DNA from: JAGXQV01 sp964451375
Lineage (GTDB): Bacteria; Pseudomonadota; Gammaproteobacteria; Burkholderiales; Sulfuricellaceae
DNA length: 64,000 nt
NCBI GenBank assembly: GCA_964451375.1
Contig: CAYVIN010000010.1
Coordinates: 1-64,000 of the forward strand
Direction: 5' to 3'
In this document: positions 7,400 to 16,804 of the stretch, one piece after another
How the letters are laid out: every line of letters begins with the position of its first letter
Position numbering within the stretch: the first letter of the stretch is position 1
Program-made: the position numbers and the translations under genes
Notes under the pieces: model-generated
Databases searched by the model: none
Told to the model about the DNA's origin: nothing
Seen by the model: the letters and a program-made list of their open reading frames with translations, nothing else

Positions 7400-8351
7400 T
7401 GCTTGCAACCTCCAGTTTTTTTACAAAGGAATCCAGTTCGCGAGGTAGTGGCGCTTCCAGAAGCAGCGCCTCGCCAGACAGTGGATGCTTGATGGTAATT
7501 CTATATGCGTGCAAAAACATGCGCTTCAAGCCACGCTTCTGCAATTCCTTATTAAGAGGGAAATCGCCGTATTTATCATCACCCGCTATGGGAAATCCCA
7601 AATGCGCCAGATGGACGCGAATCTGATGGGTGCGACCGGTTTTTAGCTCCGCTTCGAGCAGGCTGAACTCGCCAAGCCGCTTCTTGAGATTAAATATGGT
7701 ATGCGCCGACTGCCCTTCCGGATTGACAGCAACGCGCCGTTCACCATCAGCAGTCGCATATTTGAGCAAAGGCAACTTGACGCTTTGCCGAGCATTCTGC
7801 CATCGCCCCTTGACCAATACGAGATAACGTTTATCCATATCGCTATCGCGCATTGCGCGATGCAACTCAGTCAAGGCAGCCCGCTTTTTGGCAAGCAGCA
7901 ACAGCCCGGATGTCTCCCTATCCAGCCGATGCACCAACTCGAGAAATCGGGCGTTCGGCATTTCCTGGCGCATCTGCTCAATCACCCCTCTGCTTACGCC
8001 GCTACCGCCATGAACCGCCATTCCGGCAGGCTTATCCAGAACAATCAGCGCCTCGTCCTCAAATAGTATCCGTGGAACCAGACGGGATGAAGTAGGGATA
8101 TTGACTGGGGCGCTTTCGGTATTTTCTTGGCGACGAATGGGGGGAATCCGCAAGACTTCGCCAATTTGCAGACGGTGAGTTGCATCAACCCGTTTGCTGT
8201 TAACACGCACTTCGCCGCTACGCAGGATGCGATAAATATGGCTTTTCGGCACCCCCTTCAAATGCCGGGTAAGGAAGTTATCCACGCGCTGCCCCTCACC
8301 CGCTTCATCGACCGTAAGCCATGTTACAGATTCTTTGCTTAAATTATTCAC
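7383..8351 (-). CDS. rluC: 23S rRNA pseudouridine synthase RluC
   Basis: The 322-residue protein has an N-terminal S4 RNA-binding domain (about 19-80) and an RsuA/RluA-family catalytic domain with the HRLDRETSG motif, the nucleophile being Asp144. RluC modifies U955, U2504 and U2580 of 23S rRNA. The RluC assignment rests on length, the S4 domain and the position divergent from rne, its usual neighbour. The start is a GTG with a weak upstream ribosome-binding site. It heads the rluC-HAD-sppA-rof unit. Confidence 0.9.
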   Translation of the reverse strand: MNNLSKESVTWLTVDEAGEGQRVDNFLTRHLKGVPKSHIYRILRSGEVRVNSKRVDATHRLQIGEVLRIPPIRRQENTESAPVNIPTSSRLVPRILFEDEALIVLDKPAGMAVHGGSGVSRGVIEQMRQEMPNARFLELVHRLDRETSGLLLLAKKRAALTELHRAMRDSDMDKRYLVLVKGRWQNARQSVKLPLLKYATADGERRVAVNPEGQSAHTIFNLKKRLGEFSLLEAELKTGRTHQIRVHLAHLGFPIAGDDKYGDFPLNKELQKRGLKRMFLHAYRITIKHPLSGEALLLEAPLPRELDSFVKKLEVASSAEAI

Positions 8352-8709
8352 TTTGCTTATACTTAACCGCCTGCTGAAAACTGTGTAATGCTACGAGCAA
8401 TTACCGCCGCATTCACCCAGCTTGATTGAATGCGCGAAACCGCGCAATGGGCAGAGATACAACTGGTTAATTTCGCTCACCAAACAAAGCAGCGATAATA
8501 AACGAATTACGCGCTCGAAGCACTGAATGAATTTTCGGCCTTGCCCAGTAGCGAGGCCTTTAAATTAGGCAAATCAATATCTTAATGCACATACAAATTC
8601 CGGGTGTTATGACAGGCAAGTAAATTCGAAATCGCCTTTAGACTTGACGCCAGCCATGGTGCAACATGGTTTGCCGCCCCGTGTGTAGAGCGCGGGAGAA
8701 TAAAATAAA
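8352..8709. promoter_or_regulatory. rluC-rne divergent promoter region and rne leader
   Basis: This 358-bp gap must hold both divergent promoters and the long 5' leader of rne. Two small stems are visible on the rne strand: TGCGCG/CGCGCA (8431-8436 with 8441-8446, four-base loop) and GGCCT/AGGCC (8537-8541 with 8555-8559). RNase E leaders in other bacteria use hairpins for autoregulation, so these may matter. No promoter hexamers could be assigned with confidence, and no coding frame is evident. Confidence 0.45.
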
Positions 8710-11295
8710 ATGAAACGCATGTTGTTTAACGCGACGCAGGCCGAAGAGCTGCGCGTTGCGATTGTCGATGGTCAAAAGCTCGTTGATCTCGACATTGAGT
8801 CCGCAGGAAAAGAGCAGCGTAAAAGCAATATTTACAAGGGTATCATCACCCGCATCGAACCCAGTCTGGAAGCGGCTTTCGTCGATTACGGCACGGATCG
8901 CCACGGCTTCCTCCCTTTCAAGGAAATCTCCCGCGTCAACTTTAACCCTGCCGAAGGTGTCGATGTTTCACGCGCGCGCATTCAGGATGTTCTCAAGGAA
9001 GGCCAAGAGCTCATCGTCCAGGTGGAAAAAGATGAGCGCGGCAACAAGGGTGCAGCTTTAACCACGTTCATCAGCCTGGCCGGGCGTTATCTGGTTCTGA
9101 TGCCCAACAACCCGCGTGGCGGCGGTGTTTCACGGAGAATCGAGGGTGAGGAGCGCAATGAACTGCGCGACACCATGGCTCAACTCGACGTTCCGGCAGG
9201 CATGAGTATCATTGCGCGCACCGCTGGGATCGGACGCACCTATGAAGAACTTCAATGGGATCTCAATTACCTGATGCAATTGTGGCGAGCCATTGAAAGC
9301 GCCGCCAAATCGCAGACAGGAGCGTTTCTGATATATCAGGAAGGTAGTTTGGTAATCCGCGCCATACGGGATTATTTCCAACCCGACATCGGTGAAATCC
9401 TGATCGATACCGAACTGATTTATGACCAGGCAGTGCAGTTCATGAGCCACGTCATGCCGCAGAACGTCGTCAAGGTAAAGCTGTACAAAGACGATGTGCC
9501 GCTGTTTTCAAGGTTCCAGATCGAACACCAGATTGAAACCGCGTTTGCCCGGGAAGTCGCCCTCCCCTCCGGCGGCGCCATCGTTATTGACCACACTGAA
9601 GCACTGGTATCGGTTGACGTTAACTCGGCGCGCGCCACCCGTGGCTCCGACATCGAAGAAACCGCGTTTCGCACCAACCTTGAAGCTGCCGACGAAATCG
9701 CCCGTCAGTTGCGCCTCCGCGACTTGGGCGGTTTGGTGGTGATCGACTTCATTGATATGGAAAGCACCCGCAACCAGCGCGAAGTCGAAAACCGCCTGCG
9801 CGACGCCCTGCGTTATGACCGTGCGCGCGTTCAGACCGGCAAAATTTCACGGTTCGGCCTGCTAGAACTGTCGCGTCAGCGTCTCCAGCCTTCGCTGGGT
9901 GAAACCAGCCACATCCCCTGCCCTCGTTGCCACGGAACTGGCCATATTCGCGGCACTGAATCCTCTGCTCTGCATATCCTGCGCATCCTTCAGGAGGAGG
10001 CGATGAAGGAAAATAGTGCGGCTATCCGCGCCCAAGTGCCGGTTGACGTCGCCACTTTCCTGCTAAACGAAAAACGCGCTGAAATACACACCATTGAATC
10101 ACGCTTCAAGGTGGATATCGTTCTTGTTCCGAACATTCATCTTGAAACACCGCACTACAGCATCCAGCGCCTGCGCCATGATGAGGTTGGAGAAGACGAC
10201 GTATTGCCCAGCTATCAGATGGTCGAGATGCCACCGGAAACCGTCGAGGAAAAGAGCAACGGCGCTGAGATCAAGCCGCAGCGTCAAATTGCTGCGGTGA
10301 GGGGAATTACGCCGGAACAGCCGGCCCCCGTTGTTGCCGAAAAATCCCAACCACAAGCCACCTCATGGCTTGGCAAGGTCAAACAGTTTTTCGGCTTTGG
10401 CAGCGATGCTAGCAAGGAAGAAGAAAAGCCGGCCAAACCCAAAACTCGCGACCGTGAAAACCAGTCTGAGCGCCGACCACGCCGCGAACGCGATAGTAAC
10501 CGTCGCGACCGCGACAACACGAAAGGGGAAGAAAAACGCGCCCCGCGAAATGATGAGCGGGAAGCTCCCAAGCCGCGCAATGCACCCACCAAAAAGGAAC
10601 CGTCACCCGCACTGGAAACCGGGCGTGACAACCTTGCCGCCGCCAATATCGATAAGCAGGAAGGTGAATCGCGCAGCCGACGTGGCCGGCGCGGTGGTCG
10701 TCGCGAACGCGGCGACCGTGAAGGTGGCAAGTCCCAAAGCGAAGGGGTATCGGACAACCTGATAAAGTCGCAGGATTTTCCTGTCGCAGCGACCGAACTC
10801 GCTCCCCTTACCCCGGTAGCTGCGCCGGCTTTGGAAGTAACAACTAGCGTGGTGGAAGCACAAATACCGCCGCCTGTAATTATTCCCCCTGTTGTTGAAG
10901 AAGCACCGGCTGCGGTTGACGCAACGCCTGCGCCTGAACTTCTCGAAGAAAGAGTGGTGGCACTGGAACAACAACACCCAACAGCGGTTGAAATGCCGGT
11001 AGCATCTCCTGAACCCGATACCGTCGTCACCCCCCAAGCAATTGAGGAAGCCGTTGTTCAACAAGCTGCCACCGCAACTCAACTCGACAATCAGGCACCT
11101 GTGCCTGCCGTAGTTGAAGCACCTCTGGAATTGGGCGATTTGGTAATGATCGAAACCAGCCGAGAAAAAGTTGTTACCATAACTGCTCAGCCTGATCCCG
11201 AGCCTGCCCCAAAGCCACGTCGCAATCGTTCGACTCAAACAGTCGGGGAAGAAAGCGGTTCGCTGGTTATGGTGGAAACCCGAAAGGGCGAATAA
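8710..11295 (+). CDS. rne: Ribonuclease E
   Basis: The 861-residue endoribonuclease is the core of the RNA degradosome. The catalytic half has the S1 domain (about 35-125), the DNase I-like region with magnesium ligands Asp303 and Asp346, and the zinc link CPRCHGTG with Cys404 and Cys407; these fall at the same numbers as in E. coli. The C-terminal half is low-complexity: an Arg-rich RNA-binding stretch (about 550-690), then a Pro/Ala/Val/Glu-rich part (about 700-830). A short amphipathic membrane-anchor-like segment SWLGKVKQFFGFG occurs near 560. A good terminator follows. Confidence 0.97.
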   Translation: MKRMLFNATQAEELRVAIVDGQKLVDLDIESAGKEQRKSNIYKGIITRIEPSLEAAFVDYGTDRHGFLPFKEISRVNFNPAEGVDVSRARIQDVLKEGQELIVQVEKDERGNKGAALTTFISLAGRYLVLMPNNPRGGGVSRRIEGEERNELRDTMAQLDVPAGMSIIARTAGIGRTYEELQWDLNYLMQLWRAIESAAKSQTGAFLIYQEGSLVIRAIRDYFQPDIGEILIDTELIYDQAVQFMSHVMPQNVVKVKLYKDDVPLFSRFQIEHQIETAFAREVALPSGGAIVIDHTEALVSVDVNSARATRGSDIEETAFRTNLEAADEIARQLRLRDLGGLVVIDFIDMESTRNQREVENRLRDALRYDRARVQTGKISRFGLLELSRQRLQPSLGETSHIPCPRCHGTGHIRGTESSALHILRILQEEAMKENSAAIRAQVPVDVATFLLNEKRAEIHTIESRFKVDIVLVPNIHLETPHYSIQRLRHDEVGEDDVLPSYQMVEMPPETVEEKSNGAEIKPQRQIAAVRGITPEQPAPVVAEKSQPQATSWLGKVKQFFGFGSDASKEEEKPAKPKTRDRENQSERRPRRERDSNRRDRDNTKGEEKRAPRNDEREAPKPRNAPTKKEPSPALETGRDNLAAANIDKQEGESRSRRGRRGGRRERGDREGGKSQSEGVSDNLIKSQDFPVAATELAPLTPVAAPALEVTTSVVEAQIPPPVIIPPVVEEAPAAVDATPAPELLEERVVALEQQHPTAVEMPVASPEPDTVVTPQAIEEAVVQQAATATQLDNQAPVPAVVEAPLELGDLVMIETSREKVVTITAQPDPEPAPKPRRNRSTQTVGEESGSLVMVETRKGE

Positions 11296-11297
11296 AC

Positions 11298-11324
11298 AAC
11301 AAGGGGGCGAATAGTCCCCTTGTT
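11298..11324. terminator. Bidirectional terminator between rne and LMW-PTP gene
   Basis: AACAAGGGG (11298-11306) pairs perfectly with CCCCTTGTT (11316-11324) around a nine-base loop, three bases after the rne stop. On the minus strand the hairpin is followed by GTTTATT. It thus serves convergent genes on both sides, though T-tracts are short. Confidence 0.75.
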
Positions 11325-11346
11325 CATTTCCCTCCAGGGAATCAGT

Positions 11347-11835
11347 CTATTCGGGATTTTTGATATTTTTGAGCAATCCCACAGAAGCATCTTCAACCAG
11401 GTCAAGCACATGCTCGAACCCCTGCTCGCCACCATAATACGGATCAGGAACTTCGCGCTCGTTATAACGCTCCCCATGTACCAAAAATAGGGAAAGTTTG
11501 TGCTGCTGTGACGGCGGGCATAACTGTTTCAGGATCGACAAATTATCGTCGTCCATCGCCAGAATGTAGTCGAATTTTTCAAAATCATCCTCTCCAACCT
11601 GGCGCCCCCGTAATCCCGCCAAATCGTAGCCACGCTTGGCAGCCGCAGTCTGCGCCCGCTGATCCGGGGGTTTGCCAACGTGATAGGCGTGGGTTCCTGC
11701 TGAATCAATAAAAACCATATCCGCCAAGCCCGCTGCCTCTATTTGATGGCGAAATACTCCCTCGGCAGTCGGAGAGCGGCAGATATTTCCCATGCAGACA
11801 AAAAGCACATTAACTTTTTTCATGACTTTCTGCAT
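11347..11835 (-). CDS. Low-molecular-weight protein-tyrosine phosphatase
   Basis: The protein has the LMW-PTP signature VCMGNICRSPTAEG near its N-terminus (nucleophile Cys14, Arg20) and the general-acid loop VPDPYYGG near residue 129. It dephosphorylates phosphotyrosine; in bacteria it often partners with tyrosine kinases of polysaccharide export. Two ATGs are possible: 11835 (162 residues, its A shared with the last base of the cheZ stop) and 11823 (158 residues, closer to the family norm). It follows cheZ directly and reads toward rne. Confidence 0.92.
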   Translation of the reverse strand: MQKVMKKVNVLFVCMGNICRSPTAEGVFRHQIEAAGLADMVFIDSAGTHAYHVGKPPDQRAQTAAAKRGYDLAGLRGRQVGEDDFEKFDYILAMDDDNLSILKQLCPPSQQHKLSLFLVHGERYNEREVPDPYYGGEQGFEHVLDLVEDASVGLLKNIKNPE

Positions 11836-12458
11836 CAGAACCCCAAATCATTCAAAAGGTCATCAACTTCAGCCTGACTGCTCACCACATCCTTACGCCC
11901 CTCTTTATTGACAACCGGGCCGTTGAGAAGCGGATCGGACTCAGTGCATCGAGCATTTTCGGGTTTGCTGATCAGCAGAATATTTACCAACTGATGTTCG
12001 AGATTTTGCGCCATTGCAGTAATTTTCTTGATGACTTGCCCAGTCAGGTCTTGAAAATCCTGTGCCATCATAACTTCATTGAGTTGAGCGGAGGTCGCGC
12101 GGGTATGTGTTGGCAGTGTCTCAATGAAAGCCTGCATCCTGTCGGCGGCTTGCTGCCAATCTCCAGAGGCTTTTGCCATCCGGTATTCTTCAGCCAGGCT
12201 AAGCGCCTCGCTCTCAATCTTTTCCTGCAACGGCAAGGCAATTTCAACCGCGTTAAGCGAACGTTGTGCGGCCTGTTCCGTCAACTGGGCGACATAGTTC
12301 AAGCGATCCTGAGTATCCGGCAGCTCTCCCACCACGTTTTGCATGGCTTGATCGCAGCCTAACTCCCGCATGGTTTCGTGTAATTGGCGCACCAGATGCC
12401 CCAACTCCTGATAACTCTCGCCGGAGGGCGCATCGAGTTTTTGATTTTTTTTCGACAT
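11835..12458 (-). CDS. cheZ: Chemotaxis phosphatase CheZ
   Basis: The 207-residue, mostly helical protein has the CheZ active-site helix MMAQDFQDLTGQVIKKI (about 130-146), whose glutamine inserts into the CheY site, and the C-terminal CheY-binding tail DDLLNDLGF. CheZ dephosphorylates CheY-P. It is unusual that no other chemotaxis or flagellar gene lies nearby: its neighbours are uvrB and a tyrosine phosphatase. Family membership is secure from both ends of the protein; the partner CheY is unknown. Confidence 0.88.
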   Translation of the reverse strand: MSKKNQKLDAPSGESYQELGHLVRQLHETMRELGCDQAMQNVVGELPDTQDRLNYVAQLTEQAAQRSLNAVEIALPLQEKIESEALSLAEEYRMAKASGDWQQAADRMQAFIETLPTHTRATSAQLNEVMMAQDFQDLTGQVIKKITAMAQNLEHQLVNILLISKPENARCTESDPLLNGPVVNKEGRKDVVSSQAEVDDLLNDLGF

Positions 12459-12483
12459 AAATATTCCCTGTATTTTTATTTAA

Positions 12484-14514
12484 TTACCCGACCTGCCCCT
12501 TTATCCCAAACAACAAATGTTTGATATCTCTCATTTTGTCACGTAATTGGGCGGCACGCTCGAACTCCAAATTTTTTGCGCATTCGAGCATTTCCTTTTC
12601 CAGAACCTTGATTTCTTTGGTGAGTTTCTTTTCGTCAAGTTGCTTGTAAGAGGCCAATTCCTGGGCGGCCTTCAGTTCAGTTTGTGCGGTTTCAATATCA
12701 TATACGCCGTCAATAATATCCTTGATTCGTTTGGATACGCCTCTTGGCGTAATACCGTTGGCAACGTTCCATGCCAGCTGCTTTGTACGCCGCCGTTCAG
12801 TTTCGCCGATCGCGCGCTGCATCGAACCTGTCATTCGATCCGCATAGAGAATTGCAGTACCGTTGAGATGGCGGGCCGCCCGACCGATGGTCTGAATCAG
12901 GGAACGCTCCGAACGCAGGAACCCCTCCTTGTCGGCGTCAAGAATCGCAACCAGAGACACCTCGGGTATGTCGATTCCTTCCCGCAGCAGATTGATACCA
13001 ATCAGCACATCAAAAACACCCAACCGTAAATCCCGTATTATTTCAACCCTCTCGACAGTATCGATGTCGGAATGCAAATAACGTACCTTGATCGCGTGAT
13101 CACCAAGATAATCGGTCAAATCTTCGGCCATTCGCTTGGTTAGCGTCGTCACCAGAACCCGTTCGCCTCGCACCACACGGATATTGATTTCTGACAGCAA
13201 GTCATCGACCTGAGTTGTGGCGGGCCGAATATCCAATATCGGATCGACCAACCCGGTTGGGCGCACAACCTGCTCAACAACCTGTCCTTGATGAGTACGT
13301 TCATATTCAGCCGGAGTTGCAGATACAAAAACGCACTGGCGCATTACTTTTTCAAATTCATCAAAACGTAGCGGTCGATTGTCCATCGCGGATGGCAAGC
13401 GAAATCCATAATCAACCAGATTTTCCTTGCGCGCCCGATCACCTTTGAACATTCCGCCCACTTGGGGAATAGTGACGTGACTTTCGTCAACAATCATCAA
13501 AGCGTTCGATGGAAGATAGTCAATCAAGGTCGGCGGAGGGTCTCCAGGTTTACGCCCCGACAAATGCCGGGAATAGTTTTCGATCCCCTTGCAAAATCCC
13601 AGCTCATTGAGCATTTCGAGGTCGAAACGGGTACGCTGCTCAATTCGTTGCGCCTCCACCGGCTTATGATGGGTTTGGAAAAACTCGATACGTTCGCGCA
13701 GTTCCACTTTGATAGCCTCAATAGCTCTCAAGGTAGTTTCGCGCGGCGTCACGTAATGGCTCGACGGATATACCGTATATCGTGTGACCTTGTGTTGGAT
13801 ATGCCCGGTAAGCGGATCAAACAAGGATAGGCTTTCCACCTCGTCATCAAACAAACTCACACGAATCGCAGTTTCCGCACTTTCCGCCGGAAAGATATCC
13901 AGCACATCGCCGCGCACCCGAAAAGTTCCACGCCGAAACTCGATTTCATTACGTTCATACTGCATTTCGGCAAGACGCTTGATGGCCTCGCGTTGGGCCA
14001 ATTTCTCCCCCTGGCGCAGATGTAGGATCATCCCGTGATAATCCACCGGGTCACCAATACCGTAGATACACGATACCGTCGCAACTATTACGCAGTCCTC
14101 GCGCTCGAGCAAGGATTTAGTGGCGGAGAGACGCATTTGCTCGATATGTTCGTTGATGCTGGAGTCTTTCTCAATGAACAAATCGCGGGATGGGACATAG
14201 GCTTCCGGCTGATAGTAGTCGTAATATGAAACGAAATATTCAACAGCGTTTTCCGGGAAAAATTCGCGCATTTCCGAATAAAGCTGTGCAGCCAGCGTCT
14301 TGTTGGGAGCCATAATAATCGCAGGCCTTCCCAGCCGGGCAATAACATTGGCCATGGTGTAAGTTTTGCCTGACCCGGTCACACCAAGCAACGTCTGGAA
14401 CGACAAGCCATCATTGATTCCTTCGACAAGCTGGGCGATGGCTGCCGGTTGGTCGCCGGCAGGCTCGAACGGTCGATGTAGCCGATATGGGCTATTGGGG
14501 AAAGTGGCGATCAC
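12484..14514 (-). CDS. uvrB: Excinuclease ABC subunit B
   Basis: The 676-residue protein is full-length UvrB, the damage-verifying helicase of nucleotide excision repair. It has Walker A GVTGSGKT (44-51), the beta-hairpin YYDYYQPEAYVP, the Walker B-like MIVDESHVT, helicase motifs through QTIGRAARH, and a C-terminal UVR domain (about 632-667) for UvrC contact. The start is a GTG placed as expected for the family. It is divergent from the aminotransferase gene, a common betaproteobacterial arrangement. Only 25 bp separate its stop from cheZ. Confidence 0.96.
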   Translation of the reverse strand: MIATFPNSPYRLHRPFEPAGDQPAAIAQLVEGINDGLSFQTLLGVTGSGKTYTMANVIARLGRPAIIMAPNKTLAAQLYSEMREFFPENAVEYFVSYYDYYQPEAYVPSRDLFIEKDSSINEHIEQMRLSATKSLLEREDCVIVATVSCIYGIGDPVDYHGMILHLRQGEKLAQREAIKRLAEMQYERNEIEFRRGTFRVRGDVLDIFPAESAETAIRVSLFDDEVESLSLFDPLTGHIQHKVTRYTVYPSSHYVTPRETTLRAIEAIKVELRERIEFFQTHHKPVEAQRIEQRTRFDLEMLNELGFCKGIENYSRHLSGRKPGDPPPTLIDYLPSNALMIVDESHVTIPQVGGMFKGDRARKENLVDYGFRLPSAMDNRPLRFDEFEKVMRQCVFVSATPAEYERTHQGQVVEQVVRPTGLVDPILDIRPATTQVDDLLSEINIRVVRGERVLVTTLTKRMAEDLTDYLGDHAIKVRYLHSDIDTVERVEIIRDLRLGVFDVLIGINLLREGIDIPEVSLVAILDADKEGFLRSERSLIQTIGRAARHLNGTAILYADRMTGSMQRAIGETERRRTKQLAWNVANGITPRGVSKRIKDIIDGVYDIETAQTELKAAQELASYKQLDEKKLTKEIKVLEKEMLECAKNLEFERAAQLRDKMRDIKHLLFGIKGQVG

Positions 14515-14591
14515 AGGTAAAATTGCGTCTTTTCATTCCACCGATTTTATCATGCGCGGCTCTATCCGCGCCCTTCCCCGAGGATCGAACT

Positions 14592-15785
14592 TTGGAACTG
14601 TCTCGTCGCGTTCAAGCCATCAAGGAATCCCCTACCCTCGCCGTTACCGCACGAGCTGCAAAGCTTAAAGCGGAAGGTAAGGACATCATCGGTCTCGGTG
14701 CAGGCGAGCCGGATTTCGACACTCCTCTACACATCAAGGAGGCGGCGAAAAAGGCCATCGATAACGGTTTCACCAAATACACGCCGGTGGCCGGCATACC
14801 GGGCCTGAAAAATGCCATCGTGGCAAAATTCAAGCGCGACAACGGATTCGACTACACCAGTAAAGAGGTTATCGTTGGTGTAGGTGGCAAGCAGTGTATT
14901 TTCAACTTGGCATTGGCCGTACTGAATCCGGGTGATGAAGTGGTGGTACCCGCGCCCTATTGGGTATCCTATTCGGATATAGCCATGGTGGCAGAGGCCA
15001 CTCCGGTTATCGTCAACTGCGGGATCGAGCAAGGCTTCAAAATCACTCCGGCGCAATTAGAAAGCGCGATCACGCCAAAAACCAAGCTGTTCATGATCAA
15101 CAGCCCATCCAACCCAACCGGCGCGGTCTACACCTTTGCAGAGTTGCAGGCGCTTGGCGAAGTCCTGAAAAAACATCCCCATGTTCTTGTCGCCACTGAT
15201 GACATGTATGAACATGTAAATTTATCCGGGGAAAAATTCGTCAACATACTCAATGCAGCCCCCGAATTGAAAGACCGCTGCGTAGTCTTAAATGGTGTTT
15301 CCAAAGCCTATTCGATGACTGGGTGGCGTATCGGCTATGCCGCCGGCCCGGAAAAAATCATCAAGGCGATGGAGATTCTCCAATCACAATCGACCTCGAA
15401 TCCTACCTCAATTTCCCAAGTGGCCGCCCAGGCCGCGCTGGAAGGAGACCAATCCTGTATTGAGCCGATGCTAAATGCTTTTCGTGACCGCCATGAATTT
15501 GTCGTTCGGCGCTTCAACGAAATTCCGGGCTTGAAATGTATCCGCGCCGGAGGAGCTTTCTACGCATTCCCTGACGCACGCGAGGCCATCGCCAAATTAC
15601 ATAAAAATGGGAAAATCAGCCAAGCCAACGATATGGCGCTTTCCGAATACCTGCTCGAAAAAACCGGAGTGGCTGTTGTACCCGGTTCCGCATTTGGCGC
15701 CGAAGGGTATTTCCGCATTTCATTCGCCACATCAATGGATAATTTAAGTAAGGCATTAGATAGAATTGCCAGCGCGCTGGAATAA
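14592..15785 (+). CDS. Class I aminotransferase, aspartate-type
   Basis: This 397-residue fold-type I PLP enzyme has Lys238 in NGVSKAYSMTGWRIGY as the Schiff-base lysine, the SPSNPTG motif (171-177), and the terminal FRISFATS carboxylate-binding segment. It resembles the Ib subgroup of aspartate aminotransferases. The frame is open 35 codons further upstream, but the family starts at MELSRRVQAI. The TTG at 14592 gives exactly this and has AGGA seven bases ahead. The 77 bp to uvrB must hold both divergent promoters. Confidence 0.92.
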   Translation: MELSRRVQAIKESPTLAVTARAAKLKAEGKDIIGLGAGEPDFDTPLHIKEAAKKAIDNGFTKYTPVAGIPGLKNAIVAKFKRDNGFDYTSKEVIVGVGGKQCIFNLALAVLNPGDEVVVPAPYWVSYSDIAMVAEATPVIVNCGIEQGFKITPAQLESAITPKTKLFMINSPSNPTGAVYTFAELQALGEVLKKHPHVLVATDDMYEHVNLSGEKFVNILNAAPELKDRCVVLNGVSKAYSMTGWRIGYAAGPEKIIKAMEILQSQSTSNPTSISQVAAQAALEGDQSCIEPMLNAFRDRHEFVVRRFNEIPGLKCIRAGGAFYAFPDAREAIAKLHKNGKISQANDMALSEYLLEKTGVAVVPGSAFGAEGYFRISFATSMDNLSKALDRIASALE

Positions 15786-15937
15786 TTGTCCTAAATATTG
15801 TGACCCGCTTCACAGCATTCCGCACACGTTGCCTCTATCCTTGCTCGTTGCACTGGAATTCAGCCGGAGTAAACGTTTCCGTGCGGGATTCCATGGATGA
15901 ATAACCAGATCATTATGAAGAGGATATCCAGCAACCA

Positions 15938-16804
15938 ATGAGTACCATGACGCCTGAACTAGGCAAAAAACTCGCCCTCGCCGTAGAAAAAATGCCGGCC
16001 TTTCCGAAGAGCGTACAAAAGATTCTTGAACTTACGCGGAATCTGGATGTACAGCCCAAGGATCTGGTGCAGGTGATCGAAAAAGATCCGGTGATCACAG
16101 TCAAAATCCTCAAGGTGCTCAACTCGGCTTATTTCAGCCTGCCCAGCAAAATCACTTCGATCAACCATTCCGTCGTTTACCTGGGATTTAACACCATCAA
16201 GAATCTTGCCTTGAGCGTGGCGGCAGTCGGCATTCTTCCCAAACAAAATGGAGCGGGATTCGACATTCAGCAATATCTTCTGCATTCATTGACTACCGCC
16301 GGAATCGCCAAACAACTGTGCAGCCAATACGCCAAAGGCATCGACCCGACAGACTGCTATATCGCCGGACTATTACATGACTTTGGAAAAGTTGTATTCG
16401 CTCAATTTCTTCCCGTCGAGTTTCGTAACGCATTGGAAAAATCACGGATAGACCAGATACCTCTCCACGAAGCCGAGAAAATGATGATAGGCGCGGATCA
16501 CACGGTAGTTGGTTCGATGCTTGCGGAAAAATGGCAATTCCCCAAGCCGCTAGTAGACTCGATTCGTCATCATCATTCTGCCGAAAACGACGAAATTACT
16601 ATTTGGTCATGTGTATTCGTGGCGAATCAAATCAGTAAAAAGCTGAATTACGGTTTCAGCGGAAACCCCGCCGTCGAAGAGCTTCCGTCCAGCGTCAGCG
16701 ATTTTTTTGGCAACGATCTGGATAACATCATCAGTGAATTGGGTGATTTGACCAAAATTTACGAAGAATCAAAACTCTTTTCCCAGATGGAGTCCAACAC
16801 ATGA
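15938..16804 (+). CDS. HDOD-domain signalling protein
   Basis: The 288-residue protein is almost entirely an HDOD domain (about 20-215), an HD-related regulatory fold. It shows LLHDFGKVVF (about 147) and DSIRHHHSAEN (about 209), but the full HD metal set of an active phosphodiesterase is not evident. HDOD proteins act as signalling scaffolds for motility, cell cycle or stress. Its stop overlaps the ATG of the following metallo-hydrolase (ATGA), so the two form a coupled unit. A 152-bp gap upstream could hold its promoter. Confidence 0.87.
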   Translation: MSTMTPELGKKLALAVEKMPAFPKSVQKILELTRNLDVQPKDLVQVIEKDPVITVKILKVLNSAYFSLPSKITSINHSVVYLGFNTIKNLALSVAAVGILPKQNGAGFDIQQYLLHSLTTAGIAKQLCSQYAKGIDPTDCYIAGLLHDFGKVVFAQFLPVEFRNALEKSRIDQIPLHEAEKMMIGADHTVVGSMLAEKWQFPKPLVDSIRHHHSAENDEITIWSCVFVANQISKKLNYGFSGNPAVEELPSSVSDFFGNDLDNIISELGDLTKIYEESKLFSQMESNT

